A DNA stretch of 64,000 bases. It comes from Agrobacterium vitis (GTDB lineage Bacteria > Pseudomonadota > Alphaproteobacteria > Rhizobiales > Rhizobiaceae). Positions 17,900 through 26,941 of this stretch are shown here, piece by piece. The position numbers and the translations under genes are program-made. The stretch's first letter is position 1; each line of letters opens with the position of its first letter. The stretch is taken from assembly GCF_014926405.1 (NCBI RefSeq), contig NZ_JACXXJ020000005.1, forward strand, positions 563,001-627,000, in the 5' to 3' direction. Below the pieces are notes generated by a model. That model did no database searches. It was not told the DNA's origin and was given only the letters and a program-made list of their open reading frames with translations.

Positions 17900-18835
17900 T
17901 TAGGCAGATTGAGCGGGGCAGGACGTATGGACACCGTTCCGTTCGAAGGGTGGCAGGCTTGCGATCAGCCATTGGTGAAAGGCTTTGACCTTCGGCATGG
18001 TCCGGCGCGATGGCGGGTAAACCAGCCAATAGATCTGGTCATCACCTAGCAGCAGGTCGAAGGGCTGGATCAGACGACCGGATGCGAGTTCTTCCTCGAC
18101 ATAGAAGGGGCTGAGAATGGCGACACCATGCCCGGCCAAGGCCGCACCGGCTTGAAGGTCGAGGGCGCCCTGCGCGTCTAGGCCGATGGAGGCTGGCAGA
18201 GAGGATGCAATGCCTGCACTGTTAAACCAGTCCGCCCACCAATCCTCGCAACTGCTCACGCGCGGCAGTTTGAGGAGATCTGCGGGCTCGCGGATGCCAC
18301 CAATGCTGTCGGCCAGCGCCGGACTGAGCATGGGGGTATAATCCAGTTTCAAAATCGGATGACAGATCAATCCGGGCACCGGCTCCTTGCCAATATGGAT
18401 GCCGACATCGCCACCGTCACGGGCAAAATCCCGCTGCTTGCCATCGCTTCGCAGCAACCGCACGGCAATACCCGGATGCTGGAGTTGAAAGCTGCCGAGA
18501 TGGCGCGCTAGCCAGTGGGAGGCGAAGGTCGGCGTGGAATGGATTTCCAGAACTTCGCTCGCCTCATGCCGCGCCAGTGCCACGGCCTCGCGCAGCAGCT
18601 CGAAGCCTTCCCGCGTTTTCGGCAGGAGCCGTTCTCCGGCCTCGGTCAGGCTGATCTGCCTCGATGCGCGCAAGAACAACAGCGCGCCGAGATTATCCTC
18701 CAGCAGTTTGATCTGGTAGCTCACCGCCGTCTGCGTCATGCCCAGTTCTTCGGCGGCGCGGGTAAAGCCATTGTGGCGGGCAACGGCCTCGAACACCCGC
18801 AGGGCATTGATGGGAAACTGTTTCGACAATTTCAT
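17900..18835 (-). CDS. LysR-family regulator, GcvA-like
   Basis: A 311-residue regulator. The N-terminal winged helix-turn-helix has INALRVFEAVARHNGFTRAAEEL and MTQTAVSYQIKLLE; the effector domain spans about 90-300. It lies 104 bases upstream of puuD on the same strand, so it may regulate or be cotranscribed with puuD-guaD and the transporter genes. A purine-derived co-inducer is a reasonable guess. The opposite neighbour is a small open frame. Confidence 0.9.
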   Translation of the reverse strand: MKLSKQFPINALRVFEAVARHNGFTRAAEELGMTQTAVSYQIKLLEDNLGALLFLRASRQISLTEAGERLLPKTREGFELLREAVALARHEASEVLEIHSTPTFASHWLARHLGSFQLQHPGIAVRLLRSDGKQRDFARDGGDVGIHIGKEPVPGLICHPILKLDYTPMLSPALADSIGGIREPADLLKLPRVSSCEDWWADWFNSAGIASSLPASIGLDAQGALDLQAGAALAGHGVAILSPFYVEEELASGRLIQPFDLLLGDDQIYWLVYPPSRRTMPKVKAFHQWLIASLPPFERNGVHTSCPAQSA

Positions 18836-18992
18836 TGGATAAGCTCTCTTTATGGATGAGCATAGTAATCCGATTGGATTGTTGAGGCAATTGCCGCCAA
18901 TATCCAGATATCAATCTGGGTGCCGTGGCTGAATTCACGCCGCTGCCCGCCCGGTTTTACACATCAATAGATTTTAGGGAGCGCGGAGCATC

Positions 18993-19211
18993 ATGCCATC
19001 TGCGAAAGCATTATCATGCCTTGTTGCGAGGCTTTTTAGCAGGATGATGAGTGGTCTTTTTGGTCGGAAAATCAGTCGTCTAAACCAAAACTTGCCAGAG
19101 GATCTGAGGCAGGATGTCGGCCTTGACGATAGGCTGCCTGAACAGGCCGCCGATGCTATCTGGTTGCCCGGCAGCAGGCTCAGGCATTTGCTGCAAGGCG
19201 TTCTTCGTTGA
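18993..19211 (+). CDS. Small DUF1127-like protein (uncertain)
   Basis: A 72-residue basic frame with a ribosome binding site (AGGGAGCGCGGAG) before the ATG. The part LNQNLPEDLRQDVGLDDRL is reminiscent of the DUF1127 pattern in which leucine-rich, arginine-rich segments are followed by DIGL. It overlaps the 3' end of the convergent sulfotransferase gene by 32 bases. The call is tentative; it could be a chance open frame. Confidence 0.4.
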   Translation: MPSAKALSCLVARLFSRMMSGLFGRKISRLNQNLPEDLRQDVGLDDRLPEQAADAIWLPGSRLRHLLQGVLR

Positions 19212-20916
19212 GCAATCCTGCCAGCGTCAACCCGGCGATCATCTCGCCTAGACGATGACGATAATGGGCGGTCTTTTTATCAACGCCGCTGTAAAGCCCC
19301 TGGCGGACCTGGGCGCTGCTGAGTGTCATCACCGCCCTGTCGGCCTTGTGGAAGTCGAGGCAGTTTGCGTCCCAGGGCAGGCCGCAAAAGGCCAGCAGGC
19401 GGCGGGTTTCGCCTTCCTGGTCGAGCGTCAATTGCTCATAGCCAAGCTCCAGCACATCGTCAGGAAATAGCGCTTGCCAATGGGCGCAGAGCCGCCGCTG
19501 GGCGGCGATATAGCGGGCGGTCTCGGCCTGATCGTAGCTATATTGCATGCCGTCACTGGGAAAATAGCTGGAATAAAGCGCAAAGCCGCTGGCCAGCGGA
19601 TCGCGTTTCATGATGACGATCCTGGCGTCAGGAAACATCAGCTTGATAAAGCCGACCCAGAGGAAATTGACCGGCATCTTGTCAACAATCCGGGCATCTT
19701 CCGCCTTTTCCCGGACCGGAGTGATATAGCGCCGGGCCGCATCGTTCAGGGCCTTGGGAGTCACACTATCGGGGCCGCGCAGTGTCTGGCGGTCTGGCTC
19801 GAAGAAAGCGTCGGTGATCGCGTAGCTTAGCGTTTCCAACTCACCGGCGCCGTAGACATCGGCGTGGCTGGCAAGGATCTGTTCGGTCAGGCTGGTGCCG
19901 GAGCGGGGCAGGCCAACCACGAAGACCGGCCGGTCTGGTTGGAGATATCCCGCCTTGGCGATGCTGTCCTGCGTTGAGCGGACGAAATCGGCGGTGAACC
20001 GGGCCTCCAACGCATGCATCAGGTCAAGGTCCTGATCAATGGTATAGGCCGTGAATTGGCGTCGTCGTTCACGGTTGGCGTCTTCGAGATAGGTGAAGGC
20101 GTCGTCGTATCGGCTGACATCGTTCAGTGCCTTGTAAAGCGCAAAGCCGAGTTTCAGCCGTCGGGCAGGCTCATCTGCCAGCGTTGCATGCAGGGCCTGC
20201 ATGACGGCGATATCTGGATCGTCTGGCCGGGCGCGGCTCAGCATGCCCAGCAGCAGATAGCTATCGACATGGGTGGGATCGAGGTCCAGTACCTTGCGAT
20301 AGGCGGCTTTTGCCTGATCCATCCGCCCGACGCCCTGCAACGCCTGTCCCAGGTAAAAATGCGCCGTGAGGTCGCCGGGATGGGTGCTCACCGCTCTCTC
20401 CGCCAGCGCCAGTCCCTGCTCGAAATCACCTGCAATCAGGCTGCGGAAACTTTTGTCGTTCAGCGCCGCTAACTGGTTTGGGTCGTGGTTGAGGGTTAGA
20501 TCATAGACCTCATTGGCCTCCAGATGGCGGCCAGCCTGTTTCAGGCAATGGGCAAGGGCGCTGTAGAGCGTGGCATTCGGGCCGCCTGCTGATAACGCGG
20601 CCTGATATTGGGTGATTGCGTCCGGCCAGCGCCCGTTGATCTGGGCCAGATCGGCAAGTCGGCTATGGGCGGATGGGTCGGCGTGGATCAATAGGACCGC
20701 TTGTAGAAGCTCTGTTGCCCCGGCATGGTCGTGAAGGCGGATCGAAATCTCGGCCAGATCGCGTGCGGCCTTGCAGGCCATTTGTTGCAGATCCTCGGCC
20801 TTGCGGCGGTCTTCTGGTGGCAATTTGGCCAGATCGGCAGGCTTATACTGGCGCGCCATGGCCAGCAGCGGTTCCAGTCTCTGACGCTGGGCCTGTAGCT
20901 TTTCCAGGGCGCTCAT
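19180..20916 (-). CDS. TPR-repeat sulfotransferase family protein
   Basis: A 578-residue fusion. The N-terminal half (about 40-260) holds repeated TPR helices with patterns such as AHFYLGQALQGVGRMDQAKAAY. The C-terminal half is a sulfotransferase domain with the PAPS-binding loop VGLPRSGTSLTEQIL and a second motif IMKRDPLASGFALYSSYF. Such proteins are usually taken to sulfate a carbohydrate or protein; the acceptor is unknown. An in-frame start 33 bases upstream (20949) cannot be excluded, as neither start has a strong ribosome binding site. It follows xdhC by 64 bases but is not an obvious purine gene. Confidence 0.87.
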   Translation of the reverse strand: MSALEKLQAQRQRLEPLLAMARQYKPADLAKLPPEDRRKAEDLQQMACKAARDLAEISIRLHDHAGATELLQAVLLIHADPSAHSRLADLAQINGRWPDAITQYQAALSAGGPNATLYSALAHCLKQAGRHLEANEVYDLTLNHDPNQLAALNDKSFRSLIAGDFEQGLALAERAVSTHPGDLTAHFYLGQALQGVGRMDQAKAAYRKVLDLDPTHVDSYLLLGMLSRARPDDPDIAVMQALHATLADEPARRLKLGFALYKALNDVSRYDDAFTYLEDANRERRRQFTAYTIDQDLDLMHALEARFTADFVRSTQDSIAKAGYLQPDRPVFVVGLPRSGTSLTEQILASHADVYGAGELETLSYAITDAFFEPDRQTLRGPDSVTPKALNDAARRYITPVREKAEDARIVDKMPVNFLWVGFIKLMFPDARIVIMKRDPLASGFALYSSYFPSDGMQYSYDQAETARYIAAQRRLCAHWQALFPDDVLELGYEQLTLDQEGETRRLLAFCGLPWDANCLDFHKADRAVMTLSSAQVRQGLYSGVDKKTAHYRHRLGEMIAGLTLAGLLNEERLAANA

Positions 20917-20980
20917 CGTGTCCGTTCTTTCATGTCCATTTCGGACCATGAATCGCAGATCAGCCCTGTGTGAGGCTGGT

Positions 20981-21784
20981 TTACAGCAGGCGGTTGACCA
21001 GTTCGGCGGCGACCAGCGCGGCGATGACAGGCGGGCGCTTGTCCTTGATAGCGCTTGCCCCGATCGGCAGGATCAGGCGGTCGAGTCTTGCCGGACTGTC
21101 GCCCTCGCGTTCCAGCCAATGGGCGAAGGTGGCGCGTTTGGTGGCAGAGCCGATCATGCCGATATAGGCGAGATCATCGCGGGCCAAGGCTTCGCGGGCA
21201 ATCAGGAAATCCAGCGCATGGTCATGGGTGACGATGACAACGCCGCCGCCGGGGGCAATTTGCGCCACATGGCTTTCCGGCATCGCCGTGCGGTCGAGCG
21301 GAATGCCGCTTGGCACCTCGCCATCAATCGCGTCGCGCGCATCGATCAGCCGGGTGCGAAACGGCAGTGGCGCCAAGGCAGCGGCCAGCGCCAACCCGAC
21401 ATGGCCAGCGCCAAAAATGAAGACCTGGGGGAACGCCTGCCACGTCTGTTGCGCCAAGGTCAGCAGCTCTTGCCGCCGCTGCGGTGTCAGGAGAGAGAGC
21501 GTTAGTTTCACCCAGCCGCCGCAGCATTGGCCAATCGCCGGGCCAAGTGGCACATCCATCTCCGCCTGATCTTCGCGGGCCTCCAGCATGGCGCGGGCTT
21601 TTTCAATCGCCAGATATTCCAGCTGTCCGCCGCCGATTGTGCCAAGCACCTGATGGCGTGCCACCACCATCAGCGCACCAGCCTCGCGGGGTGTTGAGCC
21701 TTTGGCTTCAGTAACAGTCACCGCCACACAGTCAGCGTGGCGCGAGAGGAAGGCGGCAAGCACTGCGCCGGAAAGATCAGTCAC
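20981..21784 (-). CDS. xdhC: XdhC, molybdenum cofactor insertion factor for xanthine dehydrogenase
   Basis: A 267-residue protein that binds and sulfurates the molybdenum cofactor and loads it into XdhB. The N-terminal part has VTVTEAKGSTPREAGALMVV and GTIGGGQLEYLA; the Rossmann part has VFIFGAGHVGLALA and the end has YIGMIGSATKRATF. The chosen start is GTG 21784, which overlaps the xdhB stop (GTGA). A longer frame runs back into xdhB but is not family-like there. Confidence 0.92.
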   Translation of the reverse strand: MTDLSGAVLAAFLSRHADCVAVTVTEAKGSTPREAGALMVVARHQVLGTIGGGQLEYLAIEKARAMLEAREDQAEMDVPLGPAIGQCCGGWVKLTLSLLTPQRRQELLTLAQQTWQAFPQVFIFGAGHVGLALAAALAPLPFRTRLIDARDAIDGEVPSGIPLDRTAMPESHVAQIAPGGGVVIVTHDHALDFLIAREALARDDLAYIGMIGSATKRATFAHWLEREGDSPARLDRLILPIGASAIKDKRPPVIAALVAAELVNRLL

Positions 21785-24126
21785 GCGCGCTGTGCCTCTT
21801 TCAACCGCTCCACCGCCATCAATACCCGCTCCGGCGTGGCGGGCGTATCGAGGCGCGGGCAGGAGCGGTAATCGGCCACGCTTGCCACCGCCATGGAGAT
21901 CGCTTCCAGCACCGAATTGGCCAGCATGAAGGGCGGCTCGCCAACCGCCTTGGAGCGGCCAATGGTGAGTTCGGTATTTTCCGCCCAGTCCGCCAGCTTG
22001 ACGTTGAAGATTTTCGGCCGGTCGGAGGCGAGTGGGATCTTGTAGGTGGAGGGCGCGTGGGTGCGCAGCCGCCCTTTGCCGTCCCACCACAATTCCTCCG
22101 TCGTCAGCCAGCCCATGCCCTGCACGAAACCGCCTTCGATCTGGCCGATATCGATGGCCGGATTGAGCGATTTGCCGACATCGTGGAGAATATCTGTACG
22201 GTCGATAAGATATTCGCCGGTCAGCGTATCGATTGAGACCTCGGTGCAGGACGCGCCATAGGCATAATAATAGAACGGCGTGCCGCGCCCGGTCTCGCGG
22301 TTCCAGTGGATTTTCGGTGTCTTGTAAAAACCGGCAGCCGAGAGCTGGACGCGGGCAAAATAGGCCTGGCGGATGAAATCGGGGAAAGCAATTTCTTCAC
22401 CGCCGACCCTGACACGATTGGGCAGAAACACCACGTCGGCCTGCGACACGCCCCATTTTTCCGCGGCAAACGCCACCAGCCGCTCCTTGATCTGGCGCAC
22501 GGCGTCATAGGCGGCCATGCCGTTCAGGTCGGAGCCGGAGGAGGCGGCGGTGGCCGAGGTATTCGGCACCTTGCCTGTCGTGGTGGCTGTTATCTTCACC
22601 CTGTCGATATCAACCTGGAAGCCATCGGCAATCACCTGGGCCACCTTGGTATAAAGGCCCTGGCCCATTTCGGTGCCGCCATGGTTGAGATGGATGGAGC
22701 CATCCTGATAGACATGCACCAGCGCGCCTGCCTGGTTAAAGGCGGTCATGGTGAAGGAAATGCCGAACTTGACCGGGGTGAGCGCAATGCCCTTTTTGAT
22801 CACCGGGCTTGTCTTGTTGAAGTCGAGGATCGCCGCGCGCCGTGCCTGATAATCGCAGGAGGTCTCCAGCTCTTCCACCACGCGGGCGATGATATTGTCT
22901 TCCACCTGCTGGTGATAGGGCGTCAGGTCGCGGCCAGAGCCGATCTCGCCATAGAAATTGGCTTTGCGAACCTCCAGCGGGTCCTTGCCCAGGCTATAGG
23001 CGATTTCCTCGATCACCCGTTCGGCCCCCAGCATGCCCTGCGGTCCGCCGAAACCGCGATAGGCGGTGTTGGAGACCGTATGGGTTTTCAGCGGCTGCGA
23101 GGTCAGCTTCACATGCGGGTAGAAATAACTGCTATCGGCATGAAACAGCGCCCGGTCGGTGACGGGGCCGGAGAGGTCTGACGAATAGCCGCAGCGGGCG
23201 GCGAAATTGGCATCGATGGCGTGTATACGGCCATCACCGTTGAAGGCGACGTCGAAATCCATTTTAAAATCATGGCGTTTGCCGGTAACGCTCATGTCTT
23301 CGTCGCGGTCCGGACGAAACTTCACAGCCCGGTTGAGCTTCTTGGCGGCCAAGGCCGCGAGCGCCGCAAATTGATTGCCCTGGGTTTCCTTGCCACCGAA
23401 GCCGCCGCCCATGCGCCGCACATTGACGGTGATCGCATGCGAGGAAATATCCAGCACATGGCCGACGATATGCTGGATTTCCGACGGATGCTGGGTCGAG
23501 GACCAGACGGTGACATCATCGTCTTCGCCGGGAATGGCCAGCGCGATATGGCTTTCCAGGTAGAAATGCTCCTGTCCGCCGATCCGCATCGCGCCTTGCA
23601 GCCGGTGCTCGGCCTTGTCCAGCTCAGTTTCCGGCGTGCCACGTTTCAGCACCATGCCTGGGGTGACGAGCGGCGCGCCGTTTTCCAGTGCGGCATCGAT
23701 ATCGGTCCAGAAGGGCAGGTCGCGGTATTCGATTTTGGCCAGCCGTGCTGCCTTGCGGGCTGCGTCGCGGGTCTCAGCGATCACCGCAAAAATGGTCTGG
23801 CCGTGAAACTCGACCCTGTCGGTGGCGATCAACGGCTCGTCATGGCGTCCACCGGAGGAGACATCGTTGGTGCCGGGAATGTCGCTTGCCGTCAGCACCG
23901 CGACGACGCCGGGATAGGCTTTGACGCCGGACAGATCGATAGAGAGAATGTCGGCATGGGCGCGATCCGCCATACCGAGCGCGCCGTGCAACAGACCGGC
24001 GGGTTCGGGAATATCATCGATATATTCAGCACTTCCAGCCACATGCTTATGGGCTGAATCATGGCGCAGCGATTGATGCATCGGCCCCTGGATGGCGGCA
24101 GTGGTGGTGAAAAGGGCCTTATCCAT
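21781..24126 (-). CDS. xdhB: Xanthine dehydrogenase, molybdopterin-binding subunit
   Basis: A 781-residue catalytic subunit that oxidises hypoxanthine to xanthine and then urate. Typical signatures are HKHVAGSAEYIDDIPEP at the N-terminus, VRRMGGGFGGKETQ, NTAYRGFGGPQGM with the conserved active-site arginine, and GQGLYTKVAQ. The C-terminal VGEPPFML carries the glutamate base region. It is separated from xdhA by 273 bp that contain a RIME-like repeat, and overlaps xdhC by 4 bases. Confidence 0.96.
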   Translation of the reverse strand: MDKALFTTTAAIQGPMHQSLRHDSAHKHVAGSAEYIDDIPEPAGLLHGALGMADRAHADILSIDLSGVKAYPGVVAVLTASDIPGTNDVSSGGRHDEPLIATDRVEFHGQTIFAVIAETRDAARKAARLAKIEYRDLPFWTDIDAALENGAPLVTPGMVLKRGTPETELDKAEHRLQGAMRIGGQEHFYLESHIALAIPGEDDDVTVWSSTQHPSEIQHIVGHVLDISSHAITVNVRRMGGGFGGKETQGNQFAALAALAAKKLNRAVKFRPDRDEDMSVTGKRHDFKMDFDVAFNGDGRIHAIDANFAARCGYSSDLSGPVTDRALFHADSSYFYPHVKLTSQPLKTHTVSNTAYRGFGGPQGMLGAERVIEEIAYSLGKDPLEVRKANFYGEIGSGRDLTPYHQQVEDNIIARVVEELETSCDYQARRAAILDFNKTSPVIKKGIALTPVKFGISFTMTAFNQAGALVHVYQDGSIHLNHGGTEMGQGLYTKVAQVIADGFQVDIDRVKITATTTGKVPNTSATAASSGSDLNGMAAYDAVRQIKERLVAFAAEKWGVSQADVVFLPNRVRVGGEEIAFPDFIRQAYFARVQLSAAGFYKTPKIHWNRETGRGTPFYYYAYGASCTEVSIDTLTGEYLIDRTDILHDVGKSLNPAIDIGQIEGGFVQGMGWLTTEELWWDGKGRLRTHAPSTYKIPLASDRPKIFNVKLADWAENTELTIGRSKAVGEPPFMLANSVLEAISMAVASVADYRSCPRLDTPATPERVLMAVERLKEAQRA

Positions 24127-24185
24127 GGGGTTGGTTCCTTGCGTCAGCGTTTGAAACCGCTGCTGTTTTCATTCGGTCACGTGGC

Positions 24186-24375
24186 TTCGCCCCCCTCATC
24201 CCCCTGCCGGGACCTTCTCCCCGCCGGGGAGAAGAGACGAGTGGTGATGCCTTGCTCCAAGTGAAATGCCGCACTTGCCGTGTTCGAAAAGGTTGCGATA
24301 TCAACGAGGCGCTGGCAGCTCGCGTCTTCTCCCCAGCGGGGAGAAGGTGGCGGCAGCCGGATGAGGGGGGCGAAG
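24186..24375. repeat. RIME-like mosaic element between xdhA and xdhB
   Basis: Long imperfect inverted repeat of about 36-bp arms: cttcgcccccctcatcc... at 24186-24221 pairs with ...ggatgaggggggcgaag at 24340-24375, and each arm contains a smaller palindrome (ttctccccgccggggagaa, 24214-24232; ttctccccagcggggagaa, 24327-24345). This is the layout of the Rhizobium-specific intergenic mosaic elements. A related copy lies at 29823-29987. Confidence 0.8.
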
Positions 24376-24399
24376 CCAATTGCCAGATGTTCATACCCA

Positions 24400-25872
24400 T
24401 CAAACCCTCTCCACCGCAAAGCGTTCCAGTTCTTGCTTCTCGCCGGATGTTTCCAAAAAGAACCGCGTCAGCAGATTTTTCGCCGTCAATTGCCGGTAAT
24501 CGGCGCTGGCCCGCCAGTCAGAGAGCGGCTGATAATCGGCATCAAAGGCGGCGCGGGCAGCCTCGATGCTCTCTTGGCTCCAGACTTTCCCCATCATAGC
24601 CGCTTCCACGGCCCGCGCCCGTTTCGGCGTTCCGGCCATGCCGCCAAAGGCGATGCGCAAGGTGGTGACGCGGGCTTGGCTGTCTTTTTCGAGATAAAAG
24701 GCCCCGCAAAGCGCCGAGATATCCTCATCGCGGCGCTTGGAGATCTTGTAGATGGCAAAGTCGCTTCCGGCCTTGGGGCGGGGCAGAAAAATACGCTCGA
24801 CAAATTCGCCCGGCTGCCGATTCTGGCGGCCGTATTCAATGAAGAAGTCTTCCAGCAGCAAGGTCCGCGTTCCCGAAGCCGAGCGCAGGGTCACCGTCGC
24901 GCCAAGCGCGATCAGCGCCGGAGGCGTATCGCCAATCGGCGAACCATTGGCGATATTGCCGCCAATCGTGCCCATATTGCGCACCTGCTGGCCGCCGATC
25001 CGCTCGATCAACCGGCCAAAGGCGGGGATTTCCGCCCGCAGACAGTCGAAGGCGGCGCTGTAGCTGACGCCTGCGCCAAGGGTAATGCCGGTCTCATCGA
25101 CAGTGATTTCCTGCAAGGCTTCCAGATGGTTGATGAACACCACGGGGCTTAACGTCCGCATCTGCTTCGTCACCCACAGACCGACATCGGTTGCACCTGC
25201 AACAATCGTTGCCTTGGGGTGAGCCGCCAGCACATTGACCAGCGCCTCGACGCTGTTGGGGACGATCAGGCTGCGACCATCATCTCCTTCAAGGGTGATG
25301 GTATCGGTGCTGGTCATGGCGTCCAGCGTGGCGATGATCTGCTCCCGTTCCCGTGCCAAAGGATCGAACAGCGCTGAGGGCCTTGTCCGGCCCATCTGTT
25401 CGGCGGCTTTGACGATGGGCTCATAGCCAGTGCAACGACAGAGATTGCCTTGCAAGGCCCGCTCGATTTCGGCCCGGCTGGGCGCTTCGCTGGTCAGCCA
25501 TAGGCCGTAGAGCGACATGACGAAGCCGGGGGTGCAGAAACCGCATTGCGAACCATGGTAATCCACCATGGCCTGCTGCACCGGATGCAAGGTGCCATCC
25601 TTGGCGGCCAGATGCTCGACCGTCACCACATGGCTGGCGTTGAGCGAACCGATGAAGCGGATGCAGGCATTGACCGCCTCATAGCGCAGCACGCCCTTCA
25701 CCAGCCGCCCGACCAACACCGTGCAGGCTCCGCAATCGCCTTCCGCGCAGCCTTCTTTTGACCCGGTTAGCCGCTTTGCCAGACGCAGATAATCCAGTAG
25801 CGTGCCGGTCGGGTCGGCGCTATCAAGCGTCACGGGCTGGTCGTTGAGCAGAAAGCGGATGCGGTTGGTCAT
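24400..25872 (-). CDS. xdhA: Xanthine dehydrogenase, iron-sulfur and FAD subunit
   Basis: A 490-residue subunit that passes electrons from XdhB to NAD. N-terminal [2Fe-2S] clusters are marked by EGCAEGDCGACTVLVG, SQCGFCTPGF and GNLCRCTGY. The FAD domain (about 190-380) has IVAGATDVGLWV and NMGTIGGNIANGSP. The frame extends upstream to 25974, but family members start at MTNRIRF and AAAGG precedes ATG 25872. It starts 31 bases after the stop of bdhA. Confidence 0.95.
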   Translation of the reverse strand: MTNRIRFLLNDQPVTLDSADPTGTLLDYLRLAKRLTGSKEGCAEGDCGACTVLVGRLVKGVLRYEAVNACIRFIGSLNASHVVTVEHLAAKDGTLHPVQQAMVDYHGSQCGFCTPGFVMSLYGLWLTSEAPSRAEIERALQGNLCRCTGYEPIVKAAEQMGRTRPSALFDPLAREREQIIATLDAMTSTDTITLEGDDGRSLIVPNSVEALVNVLAAHPKATIVAGATDVGLWVTKQMRTLSPVVFINHLEALQEITVDETGITLGAGVSYSAAFDCLRAEIPAFGRLIERIGGQQVRNMGTIGGNIANGSPIGDTPPALIALGATVTLRSASGTRTLLLEDFFIEYGRQNRQPGEFVERIFLPRPKAGSDFAIYKISKRRDEDISALCGAFYLEKDSQARVTTLRIAFGGMAGTPKRARAVEAAMMGKVWSQESIEAARAAFDADYQPLSDWRASADYRQLTAKNLLTRFFLETSGEKQELERFAVERV

Positions 25873-25903
25873 GATGGCCTTTCGAAGCAATGCGTTGGAA
25901 AGA

Positions 25904-26674
25904 TTACTGCGCCGTCCAGCCGCCGTCGATGGATAGGCTCGTGCCGGTGATCTGCTTTGCCGCATCGCTGGCAAGATAGAGTGTCATGGCGGCAATGTCC
26001 TCGACGGTGACGAATTCCTTGGTGGCCTGCAAATGCAGCATCACATCCTTGACCTCGCTTTCGGCAATGCCGCGCGCCTTGGCGGTATCGGGGATCTGCT
26101 TTTCCACCAGTGGCGTCAGCACATAGCCGGGGCAGATGGCGTTGACGGTAATGCCGCTTTGCGCCACTTCCAGCGCTACTGACTTGGTCATGCCGAGAAT
26201 GCCGTGCTTGGCAGTGACATAGGCGGATTTGAACGGCGAGGCGACCAGGCCATGAGCCGAGGCGATATTGATGATCCGCCCATATTTTTTCGCCTTCATC
26301 GCCGGGATGGCGGCGCGCATGGTGTGGAAGGCGCTGGACATGTTGATGGCGATGATCTGGTCCCATTTGTCGATGGGAAATTCCTCGACGGGGGCGACAT
26401 GCTGAATGCCGGCATTGTTGACGAGAACATCGATGCCACCGAATTCGGCGATGGCGGTTTCCACCAGTTCGGCGATTTCCTTGGGCTTGGTCATGTCGGC
26501 AGGGTGGTAGAGCGCCTTGCCGCCGCCCGCTTCCAGCTCCTTGCGGATCGACTCGATTTCACCGAGCGGGCCGAAACCGTTGATCAGCACATTGGCGCCT
26601 TCAGCCGCAAAGGCGCGGGCAATGCCAAGCCCGATGCCGCTGGTGGAACCGGTAATAACGACAGTTCTGGTCAT
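25904..26674 (-). CDS. bdhA: 3-hydroxybutyrate dehydrogenase
   Basis: A 256-residue short-chain dehydrogenase that interconverts 3-hydroxybutyrate and acetoacetate with NAD, used to draw on PHB stores. Cofactor motif TGSTSGIGLG is at 8-17, NNAGIQHV near 88, catalytic Ser in ASAHGLVAS and YVTAKHG near 153. The segment after it (SVALEVAQSGITVNAICPGYV) is BdhA-like. It precedes xdhA by 31 bases on the same strand, so read-through into the xdh genes is likely, which resembles other rhizobia as I recall. Confidence 0.93.
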   Translation of the reverse strand: MTRTVVITGSTSGIGLGIARAFAAEGANVLINGFGPLGEIESIRKELEAGGGKALYHPADMTKPKEIAELVETAIAEFGGIDVLVNNAGIQHVAPVEEFPIDKWDQIIAINMSSAFHTMRAAIPAMKAKKYGRIINIASAHGLVASPFKSAYVTAKHGILGMTKSVALEVAQSGITVNAICPGYVLTPLVEKQIPDTAKARGIAESEVKDVMLHLQATKEFVTVEDIAAMTLYLASDAAKQITGTSLSIDGGWTAQ

Positions 26675-26889
26675 GGCGTAACTCCCTGTGCGATGATTTT
26701 TCTGGTCTGGCCGTGTAGCGAAGCGGTCGGTTGCGCCGCAGCAAGGTTAAACCTATGCCCAAACCCCTGTCCTATGCAATTGTCCTGTGTCATCACATAG
26801 CGATGAAACCCAACAACAGATGGGGATGCGGAAACAGAGGCTTTGGGCCTTCGTTTGTTTTTCATTTTCGGTTTTGACTTGGCTTAAAA

Positions 26890-26915
26890 CTTTCGTATCT
26901 TGATATAAGCGAAAG
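26890..26915 (+). promoter_or_regulatory. Dyad upstream of glpK, possible DeoR/GlpR-type operator
   Basis: Inverted repeat ctttcg (26890-26895) and cgaaag (26910-26915), with a further cgaaa at 26920-26924, lies 26 bases before glpK. DeoR-family repressors such as GlpR often bind repeated TTTCG/CGAAA boxes. Function is inference. Confidence 0.4.
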
Positions 26916-26941
26916 AAAGCGAAAACTCTGGGAGGAGTATC

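Noticed and set aside
24186..24375. CRISPR array or insertion sequence
   Set aside because: Paired palindromes without regular spacers or transposase; fits a mosaic intergenic repeat.
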